5,514 bases of DNA, taken from contig CANHIR010000129.1 in the NCBI GenBank assembly GCA_947461015.1, positions 1 to 5,514 on the forward strand. The letters are read 5' to 3'. Positions 1-5,514 of this stretch are shown here, in pieces; positions within the stretch are counted from its first letter, which is position 1, and every line of letters begins with the position of its first letter. This stretch comes from Bacteroidota bacterium (GTDB lineage Bacteria > Bacteroidota > Bacteroidia > Chitinophagales > Chitinophagaceae). The notes under the pieces were generated by a model. That model saw only the letters and a program-made list of their open reading frames with translations, was not told the DNA's origin and made no database searches. Made by a program: the position numbers and the translations under genes.

Positions 1-8
1 CAGGGCAT
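1..8 (-). CDS. Possible 5' start of the next gene downstream of coxA
   Basis: On the minus strand an ATG occurs at 8-6, 10 bases after the coxA TAA (21-19), followed by CCC and an incomplete codon TG. Close spacing would fit another gene of the same operon, since oxidase subunit III/IV or haem-assembly genes often follow coxA. Fewer than three codons are visible, so neither the start nor the identity can be confirmed. It could equally be a chance ATG in a longer spacer. Confidence 0.2.
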
Positions 9-18
9 AATCAAAATT

Positions 19-1815
19 TTAGTGACTTGACTCATGCTCCCCAACTGGAACATCTTGCGGGATAAAGTCAACGCCATCCTTACCGTAATCATAAGGCCAA
101 CGGTGTACTTCAGGAATTTCACCAGGCCAGTTTCCATGGCCAGGATTAATGGGTGTAGTCCACTCTAACGTATTTGCTTGCCAAGGATTTGGCGTAGTTA
201 CTTTACGTCCTTTGAATATGGAATAGAAGAAATTAATTAAGAATAAAATTTGCACTGCAAACACAATCATTGCAACGGTGCTAATGAAACGGTTTAACTC
301 TGCAAATTGTTTAAAGCTTTCCCAAATGCTATAATCAAAATAACGACGAGGCATACCTGCTAAACCTTCGTAGTGCATTGGCCAGAAAATCATATAAGCA
401 CCCGCAATAGTAACCCAAAAATGGATATACCCTAATGAGTTGTTTAAATAACGACCATACATTTTAGGGAACCAATGGTACACACCCGCAAACATACCAA
501 ACATACTTGCCACACCCATTACAATATGGAAATGCGCAATTACAAAGTAAGTATCGTGTAAGTGAATATCCAATGCAGCGTTACCCAACCAAATACCCGT
601 TAAACCTCCAGAGATAAATAAGCTAACAAAACCAATTGCAAACAACATACCAGGCGTGAAACGTATATTACCTCTCCATAAAGTAGTTAACCAGTTAAAT
701 ACTTTAATGGCAGAAGGAACGGCAATTAATAATGTTAAGAGTACAAACACCGAGCCTAAGAACGGGTTTAATCCCGTCACGAACATGTGGTGCGCCCAAA
801 CTAGGAAGGCTAGTATTGCAATTGCAAATAAAGAACCCAACATGGCCATATATCCAAAGATAGGTTTGCGAGAATTCACCGACATGATTTCCGATACCAT
901 ACCCATGGCAGGTAATAAGATAATGTATACCTCAGGGTGACCTAAGAACCAAAATAAGTGTTGGAATAAAATAGCACTACCACCTTCGTTAGACAAAGCG
1001 CCTACTCCATTCACATAAATATCAGAAAGATAAAAACTTGTTCCAAAGTTTCTATCAAAAATTAATAAGATTAAGCCAGAAAGTAAAACCGGGAATGACA
1101 ATACACCCAATACCGCTGTAAAGAACAAAGCCCAAATGGTTAAAGGTAAACGCGTCATGGTCATTCCTTTTGTACGCATGTTCAAGATAGTAGCAATGTA
1201 GTTAAGTCCTCCTAATAAAGAAGATACTACGAATAATGCCATGGCAATAATCCATAAATCCATACCCGACTTAGAACCTGGAGATGCATCACCCAATGCT
1301 GACAATGGAGGATATGCAGTCCAACCACCACTAAATGGTCCTGTTTCAACAAACATGCTTGATAACATAACAACGCTTGCTGCAAAGAAGAACCAATAAG
1401 ATAACATATTCATAAATGGAGACGCCATATCACGTGCACCAATTTGTAATGGTATTAAGAAGTTAGCGAAGGTTCCAGACAAACCTGCAGTCAATACAAA
1501 GAATACCAATACCGTTCCGTGCGTAGTTACTAAAGCATAATATGCTTCGGGAGTGATTTGACCACCCTTTGCCCATTTACCCAAGATAGATTCTAACCAA
1601 GGGAAATTTGCTTCAGGATATCCTAATTGCAAACGGAAAAGCACACTCATTAAACCTCCAAGTACCGCCCAAACCATACCCGTGATTAAGAATTGCTTCG
1701 CAATCATTTTATGGTCTTGACTAAATACATATTTAGTTAAGAATGTATCATGATGTTCGTGATGACCGTGGTCATCATGTCCATGTGATGTGTGTAATGC
1801 TGCTTCGTGACTCAT
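19..1815 (-). CDS. coxA: Cytochrome c oxidase subunit I (aa3-type, A1 family haem-copper oxidase)
   Basis: This 598-residue catalytic subunit reduces O2 to water and pumps protons. Twelve membrane helices fit between about 39 and 535. Low-spin haem ligands are His99 (TTHGT) and His430. His428 binds haem a3 (AHFH, 427-430). CuB is held by His293, His342 and His343, and Tyr297 in GHPEVY is the cross-linked tyrosine. The D-channel set is present (Asn118, Asp129, Asn136, Glu295), as is the K-channel Lys371 (AIKVFNWL), which places it in family A1 and not in ba3 or cbb3 types. His420-Asp421 match the Mg site, and Arg490-Arg491 match the haem-propionate arginines. The N-terminus (1-22) is unusually rich in His. 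A soluble tail of about 60 residues follows helix 12, with no subunit III fusion. The ATG start keeps the N-terminal stretch before KYVFSQDHKMIAKQ, as in related proteins. AAAGG sits almost against the ATG, too close for a normal ribosome-binding site. Confidence 0.97.
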   Translation of the reverse strand: MSHEAALHTSHGHDDHGHHEHHDTFLTKYVFSQDHKMIAKQFLITGMVWAVLGGLMSVLFRLQLGYPEANFPWLESILGKWAKGGQITPEAYYALVTTHGTVLVFFVLTAGLSGTFANFLIPLQIGARDMASPFMNMLSYWFFFAASVVMLSSMFVETGPFSGGWTAYPPLSALGDASPGSKSGMDLWIIAMALFVVSSLLGGLNYIATILNMRTKGMTMTRLPLTIWALFFTAVLGVLSFPVLLSGLILLIFDRNFGTSFYLSDIYVNGVGALSNEGGSAILFQHLFWFLGHPEVYIILLPAMGMVSEIMSVNSRKPIFGYMAMLGSLFAIAILAFLVWAHHMFVTGLNPFLGSVFVLLTLLIAVPSAIKVFNWLTTLWRGNIRFTPGMLFAIGFVSLFISGGLTGIWLGNAALDIHLHDTYFVIAHFHIVMGVASMFGMFAGVYHWFPKMYGRYLNNSLGYIHFWVTIAGAYMIFWPMHYEGLAGMPRRYFDYSIWESFKQFAELNRFISTVAMIVFAVQILFLINFFYSIFKGRKVTTPNPWQANTLEWTTPINPGHGNWPGEIPEVHRWPYDYGKDGVDFIPQDVPVGEHESSH

Positions 1816-1859
1816 ACCTTTTATTTAAATATTTTTCTTATTCTATTATTAACGTTCAA

Positions 1860-2966
1860 TTAAATTTTAGCCATTGCTTTTTTCCCTGAGCTATCTTTTT
1901 TAGTTATAGTTGCCTCTTTGTTCTCTTTTGCACCTGCATCAGCTGCTGCAGCTTCTGCTGCTAATTTTGCAGCATCGGGATCTTTTTCCGGGAAGGCAGT
2001 ATAGTATTGTGGCTTTTGTTTAGCCATCCACAAATCATACTCGTCTTGTTCTACCACTTCAATGACACCCTTCATAGAATAGTGACCATTACCACACATT
2101 TGATCACAAGAAATTTCGTAAGTAAAATTAGGATTGCCTGTAATTTCACGCATTTCTTTGGTTGTGTATTTTGGTGTAAACCACATGGTGGTTGGAATAC
2201 CTGGAACGGCATCCATTTTTAAACGGAAATGAGATAAACCAACATCATGTACAACGTCTCTAGAACCAATAATTAATTTCACGGGTTGACCTTTCACCAC
2301 ATACATGGTTTGCTCAGTCAAAATATCGTCCTGTGCATATTTATCATCCCATAAAATACCCACTGAGTTGGTAGCCGGGTCAATGTTTTTGTAATATTTT
2401 TTTCCAAACACAGCATCCTTTCCTGGATAACGGAAAATCCATCCAAATTGCTTGCCCGTTACTTCAATGACCATTGCATTTTTTGGTGGCTCACCAGTAA
2501 AGAAAAACCAGTTGCGTAAACCAAAAATTACCAATACGGTTAAAGTGATTGCAGGAATGGCTGTCCAAATTAATTCCAATTTTGTACTATGCGCAAAGAA
2601 GAAAACTTTTCTGTTTTCATTTTCTTGGTATTTATAAGCAAACCAAAATAAAATAACTTGAGTAGCAATAAATACAATGCCTGTGATGGCTAAAGTGATC
2701 CAAAGCATTTGGTCCAACTTTTCTCCTTGCACACTCGCAGCCGGCTGTGCCAATAAAGTTTTTCCATATAGGAATTTATTACAAAAATAAACGCCAATAA
2801 AACCCAACACCAAAAACACGATCATTAAGAACCCGTTTATTTTGTTGTTTTGTTTACGGCTGTTTTCTTCTCCTTTAAGGACAGACACATACTCGCTCGC
2901 CTTGGCAATTTGGAAAATTACCACATAAATAAGGACGATGATTGCAATAGATAAATATAAACTCAT
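1860..2966 (-). CDS. coxB: Cytochrome c oxidase subunit II (CuA subunit), extended form
   Basis: This 368-residue subunit II of the aa3 oxidase takes electrons from the ACIII or cytochrome c haem into the CuA centre and passes them to CoxA. The canonical helix pair lies at about 86-112 and 131-155, with Glu131 in LELIWTAIP matching the Glu at the K-channel mouth. The periplasmic cupredoxin domain spans about 164-310. CuA ligands are His240 (DVVHD), Cys287, Cys291, His295 and Met298 in CDQMCGNGHYSM, where Gln289 replaces the usual Glu of CSEICG. KMDAVPG (250-256) is also typical. The electron-entry segment GKQFGWIFRY (171-180) has Phe174 where mitochondrial and many bacterial proteins have Trp. 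About 80 extra N-terminal residues hold two more hydrophobic segments (3-20 and 45-62), and a low-complexity Ala/Lys tail covers about 328-368. No lipobox or fused cytochrome c domain is present. It lies 46 bases after actF and 44 bases before coxA. Confidence 0.96.
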   Translation of the reverse strand: MSLYLSIAIIVLIYVVIFQIAKASEYVSVLKGEENSRKQNNKINGFLMIVFLVLGFIGVYFCNKFLYGKTLLAQPAASVQGEKLDQMLWITLAITGIVFIATQVILFWFAYKYQENENRKVFFFAHSTKLELIWTAIPAITLTVLVIFGLRNWFFFTGEPPKNAMVIEVTGKQFGWIFRYPGKDAVFGKKYYKNIDPATNSVGILWDDKYAQDDILTEQTMYVVKGQPVKLIIGSRDVVHDVGLSHFRLKMDAVPGIPTTMWFTPKYTTKEMREITGNPNFTYEISCDQMCGNGHYSMKGVIEVVEQDEYDLWMAKQKPQYYTAFPEKDPDAAKLAAEAAAADAGAKENKEATITKKDSSGKKAMAKI

Positions 2967-3012
2967 AATTCTTTAATTCGTTATTACTAAATCAAAATTG
3001 TATTGGCTAAGG

Positions 3013-4242
3013 TTAAACTTGGTGAATGATACTTTCTTTTAAGAAAGGATGATTTTTTGGTATTAATGGTTTGCTTGCTAATGAACGTGCAACCATTAAA
3101 ATTAAAACACCCACAAAGAAACCTAAAATACCAAAATCCAACCAGCCTAAACTAACATGCTCTTTCATTAAACTCCCCATTACCATTTGGTAAAAATCTA
3201 TCCAGTGACCAAACAATATTAATACAGCCATAAATGCCATTAATGTGAAGTTTCTTTTTGCAGAACGCTTCATTAATATAATTAATGGTGCTAAAAAGTT
3301 AACGACTAAGTTCAAAAAGAAAATAGGTTTGTAAGCACCTTGTACACGGTGTTTAAAATAAATAGTTTCCTCAGGAATATTTGCATACCAAATTAACATG
3401 TATTGAGAGAACCATAAATAAGTCCAGAATATAGAAAATGCAAACATGAACTTACCAATATCGTGTAAATGCTCTTGGTTGGTTAATTCCAAATAGCCTT
3501 TGTTTTTTACATAAATCACCCATAGTGCAATTAAAGCCATACCTGCAACAAATGAACTTGCAAAAGTATACCAGCTATACATAGTAGAATACCAATGTGC
3601 ATCAATGCTCATTAACCACAACCAAGGAATCGTACTCGCCACTGTTAAACCAAACCATACCAAGAAAAATCCTGAGCGGGTCATGCTTCTAATATTAAAT
3701 TTAGTAGCGGTGGCTAAGTCCATTGGATTTTCGTCTGCTTCGCGAGAAATTTGACGCATTCTGTATCCAAAGTAAGACCATAAAACAATTGCCAATGTGG
3801 TCCAAATAATAAAGAAGGTAGGATTTAAGAAACCCGCTTTCCCTTTTAAGATAGGATCCTTCGCAACTGCTTCTGTATCCAACCAATGGTAAATATGATG
3901 CTTATGTCCTAATACCACATATAATAATACTGCAAAAGTGATTGCACCAAATACAGGCACTAAAGTAGAAATGGCTTCGGCAATTCTTCTGAATGATTGC
4001 ATCCAAGCTGCTTGCGCCATAGTACTAAAACACAAAAAGAACATTGCTGCGTTGGTCACTAAGGTCCAAAAAATAGTGTTGTACATTAAAGTACCCCAAA
4101 AATGCACTTGCTCATGTTCGTCTTTGCTAAACCCTTTGGTAAACATACCATACAATAAGGCAGCACCGCCAATGCCCATTAAAGCATAAGCCCATGTCTT
4201 TAATTTACCAGGAATTTCAAATTGCTCTTTAATAGATGCCAT
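3013..4242 (-). CDS. actF: ActF, ten-helix NrfD/PsrC-like membrane subunit of Alternative Complex III
   Basis: This 409-residue integral membrane protein is the second NrfD/PsrC-like subunit of ACIII, paired with ActC. Ten hydrophobic segments can be read at about 17-35, 49-75, 93-112, 140-160, 190-212, 222-245, 262-286, 306-325, 331-349 and 367-386. Family signatures include QAAWMQSFRRIAEAI (77-91), SIDAHWYSTMYSWYTF (212-227), HDIGKFMFAFSIFWTY (260-275) running into FSQYMLIWYANIPEET (278-293), and the C-terminal HPFLKES (398-404). In structures of homologues ActC carries the quinol site, while ActF holds no cofactor and has been proposed to take part in proton movement; that role is family knowledge, not visible here. 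The length is normal. The ATG start lies 20 bases after the actE stop, behind an A-rich leader with no strong ribosome-binding site. coxB follows after 46 bases, so the ACIII genes join the oxidase genes here. Confidence 0.94.
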   Translation of the reverse strand: MASIKEQFEIPGKLKTWAYALMGIGGAALLYGMFTKGFSKDEHEQVHFWGTLMYNTIFWTLVTNAAMFFLCFSTMAQAAWMQSFRRIAEAISTLVPVFGAITFAVLLYVVLGHKHHIYHWLDTEAVAKDPILKGKAGFLNPTFFIIWTTLAIVLWSYFGYRMRQISREADENPMDLATATKFNIRSMTRSGFFLVWFGLTVASTIPWLWLMSIDAHWYSTMYSWYTFASSFVAGMALIALWVIYVKNKGYLELTNQEHLHDIGKFMFAFSIFWTYLWFSQYMLIWYANIPEETIYFKHRVQGAYKPIFFLNLVVNFLAPLIILMKRSAKRNFTLMAFMAVLILFGHWIDFYQMVMGSLMKEHVSLGWLDFGILGFFVGVLILMVARSLASKPLIPKNHPFLKESIIHQV

Positions 4243-4262
4243 CGTTTCTCTTTTAAAAATTT

Positions 4263-4862
4263 TTATTTAGAAGCTATTGCAGCCGCTTGTTTGTCTTTAA
4301 TGTATTTAATAATCATCCAACGTTGATGTCTGCTTAATTGAGAAGCGTAAGATCCCATTAAGTTTTTACCATATTGAACTGAGTAAAACATTTGTCCTGC
4401 TGGCATGTTCTCATATTTTGCATCCCCAACTAATGAAGCTGGCTTTGCAGGATAAGGACCCGTACCGTCTTTATACAAAGGGCCGTTGCCGTTTAATTTT
4501 GCGCCATGGCAAATTCCACAGTTCACTAAATATAAACGCTCCGCTTCGGCCGCATCTTTTTTGGTTAATGTATCAATTGGATTCACAATTAATTTTGAAG
4601 CAACATAATTCACGGTGTCGCCTGCTTTATCCATTGGAATAGAAAAAGGCATTTCGTGACCACGTGCAATGGTACCCGCTACAGGCATATTGTTGTAGTT
4701 GATTCCTTTTGCAGCAAGGTTGCTATGGTCTGCATAGGTTTCATATGCACGGCTATATACCATGTCGGGCATATAAATAGAACCTGGAGTACGCTTAACA
4801 TCAGAACAACTAGTTATAGTAACTACTGCGGCTAAAAATGTTATGGCTAAAAATTTATTCAT
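4263..4862 (-). CDS. actE: ActE, mono-haem cytochrome c lipoprotein of Alternative Complex III
   Basis: This 199-residue periplasmic-side c-type cytochrome is the ACIII subunit thought to pass electrons to the terminal oxidase. It begins with a lipoprotein signal peptide: a charged start, a hydrophobic core (4-15) and a lipobox I-T-S-C with Cys19 as the expected lipidation site. Residues 28-44 (SIYMPDMVYSRAYETYA) match the conserved ActE N-terminal segment. The single haem c site is CGICH at 115-119, with Cys115 and Cys118 for covalent attachment and His119 as the axial ligand. Met169 in GKNLMGSYASQLS is the likely sixth ligand. The C-terminal helix (about 177-192) closes a class I cytochrome c fold. 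Length and layout are typical, with about 90 residues between lipobox and haem domain. It lies between actD (26-base gap) and actF (20-base gap). A stand-alone cytochrome c is unlikely given the N-terminal segment and its neighbours. Confidence 0.94.
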   Translation of the reverse strand: MNKFLAITFLAAVVTITSCSDVKRTPGSIYMPDMVYSRAYETYADHSNLAAKGINYNNMPVAGTIARGHEMPFSIPMDKAGDTVNYVASKLIVNPIDTLTKKDAAEAERLYLVNCGICHGAKLNGNGPLYKDGTGPYPAKPASLVGDAKYENMPAGQMFYSVQYGKNLMGSYASQLSRHQRWMIIKYIKDKQAAAIASK

Positions 4863-4888
4863 CTTGTTTACTTAATCGGATTCAAAAA

Positions 4889-5473
4889 TTAGTGTGCTAC
4901 TTGTTTGTATAAGTTATCGTTTTCAGTATCATAAGTTCCAAACCACCATCCGTCTTCTGCTACTTGAACATCTGTTTCAACAGCACCATTTGCAGACAAC
5001 AACGCTTTTAAGTCGTCGGTATTTGTTTTTTCTGTGCACTCAATGACCATTACAAATAAATCGTCGGTAGCTCTTTTATGGAAATGATGTTTTTTCACCC
5101 CTGGTGCCAATTGACATAAGTATAAGAAAGTAAGTACCATACCTACCGCTGCAAAGAGTACAGTTAACTCAAAAATAATGGGTATCCATGCTGGCAATGC
5201 AAAGTGGGGTTTACCACCAATGTTCAAAGGCCAATCTTTAGTGAAGATCCAGCTTATTGCACTAATTGCAGTAGTGGTACCTGTGATACCATAAATAAAG
5301 CCGGCTGTATGCAAGCTTGTTTCACGCATACCCAAAGCGTGGTCTAAACCATGCACCGGGAAGGGCGTGTACACGTCTTGTATTTTATAACCAGCAGTAC
5401 GCACTTGCTTTACTGCAGGGAATAATACTTTTTCATCATCAAAACAACCAACTACAAATTTCTTTTGTGCCAT
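4889..5473 (-). CDS. actD: ActD, DUF3341 membrane subunit of Alternative Complex III
   Basis: This 194-residue protein is a non-redox subunit of ACIII, the quinol:electron-acceptor oxidoreductase that replaces cytochrome bc1 in many bacteria. It carries the family's typical features. A soluble N-terminal domain (about 1-50) contains the stretch YTPFPVHGLDHALG at 35-48. Two membrane helices follow at about 56-76 and 95-120. The loop between them holds LNIGGKPHFALPAWIP (83-98), and a C-terminal soluble domain begins with DDLFVMVIE (137-145). There are no haem or metal-binding motifs, as expected; family members pack against ActC/ActF and ActA as a scaffold. The length is normal for the family. 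The start fits because residues 4-10 (KKFVVGC) begin the usual first beta strand. actE follows after 26 bases, suggesting co-transcription. No clear Shine-Dalgarno sequence precedes the ATG. Assignment to the family is firm; the mechanistic role is inferred from homologues. Confidence 0.93.
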   Translation of the reverse strand: MAQKKFVVGCFDDEKVLFPAVKQVRTAGYKIQDVYTPFPVHGLDHALGMRETSLHTAGFIYGITGTTTAISAISWIFTKDWPLNIGGKPHFALPAWIPIIFELTVLFAAVGMVLTFLYLCQLAPGVKKHHFHKRATDDLFVMVIECTEKTNTDDLKALLSANGAVETDVQVAEDGWWFGTYDTENDNLYKQVAH

Positions 5474-5495
5474 AGTATATTTCTTAAACTAATAA

Positions 5496-5514
5496 TTAAT
5501 GTGCGTGTGCTTGA
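5496..5514 (-). CDS. Partial 3' end of preceding gene, probably actC (NrfD/PsrC-like ACIII subunit)
   Basis: Reading the minus strand into the window, one frame gives Gln-Ala-His-Ala-His followed by TAA at 5498-5496, 22 bases before the actD start. This is the spacing and the stop codon seen at the other junctions of this operon. Known act operons place actC, the quinol-binding ten-helix membrane subunit, directly before actD, so that is the expected identity. Only five codons are visible, so the identity rests on position alone. A second frame gives a TAG at 5491-5489, and the third stays open into actD. The reading frame is therefore not certain. Confidence 0.4.

Noticed and set aside
19..201. 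Possible fusion of a subunit III domain to the CoxA C-terminus
   Set aside because: After helix 12 only about 60 soluble residues remain, with no further membrane helices; this is the ordinary Pro/Trp-rich C-terminal tail.
656..940. Plus-strand open frame of 94 codons inside coxA
   Set aside because: It lies wholly antisense to the conserved core of coxA and its translation resembles no known family; a by-product of coxA codon use.
1822..1831. Ten-base palindrome TATTTAAATA between coxB and coxA
   Set aside because: It is pure A/T in an A/T-rich spacer, too short for a terminator and with no following T run in the direction of transcription; expected by chance.
2007..2637. Two plus-strand open frames (2007-2222 and 2452-2637) inside coxB
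   Set aside because: Both are antisense to the conserved CuA domain and membrane part of coxB, with no recognisable domain or leader.
2990..2999. Ten-base word AATCAAAATT shared with 9-18, both in spacers after a gene
   Set aside because: A single low-complexity A/T-rich match in only two places; the other spacers lack it, so a shared regulatory site is not supported.
3701..4189. A minus-strand frame (3701-3886) and a plus-strand frame (3938-4189) inside actF
   Set aside because: Both overlap conserved actF coding sequence in other frames and show no family features.
4418..4642. Plus-strand open frame of 74 codons inside actE
   Set aside because: It is antisense to the haem c domain of actE and has no recognisable features.

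Overview
The window is one strand-uniform gene block. Five complete genes lie on the minus strand, in transcriptional order actD, actE, actF, coxB, coxA. They encode the distal half of an Alternative Complex III (ACIII) quinol:electron-acceptor oxidoreductase, followed directly by subunits II and I of an aa3-type (A1 family) cytochrome c oxidase. Every gap between genes is short (20-46 bases), all five genes end in TAA, and nothing on the plus strand looks like a gene. The block therefore reads as the middle of a long operon of the known form actABCDEF-coxBA. No stretch over 300 bases lacks a gene.

The organism is most likely a member of Bacteroidota. The reasons are the act-cox gene order, low GC, A/T-rich leaders without clear Shine-Dalgarno sequences, and protein signatures such as the DUF3341-type ActD and a subunit II with extra N-terminal membrane helices. 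The sequences look closest to Chitinophagaceae/Sphingobacteriia-type homologues, but that is a judgement from memory and not a search.

Region by region: 5496-5514 probably holds the last codons of the preceding gene (expected actC). 4889-5473 is actD, a small membrane anchor subunit. 4263-4862 is actE, a mono-haem c lipoprotein. 3013-4242 is actF, a ten-helix NrfD/PsrC-like membrane subunit. 1860-2966 is coxB, with the CuA site. 19-1815 is coxA, with haem a, haem a3 and CuB. An ATG at 6-8 may begin the next gene, which runs off the window.

Functionally, the ACIII part oxidises menaquinol in the membrane and passes electrons through iron-sulphur clusters and c-type haems (ActB, ActA, ActE). 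CoxB (CuA) accepts them and CoxA reduces O2 to water while pumping protons. Encoding both complexes in one operon fits the physical ACIII-aa3 supercomplex known from Flavobacterium johnsoniae. The system itself is known. The points worth a second look are mostly in CoxB (a Phe at the usual electron-entry Trp, a Gln at the usual CuA/Mg Glu, two extra N-terminal helices, an Ala/Lys tail) and the His-rich N-terminus of CoxA.
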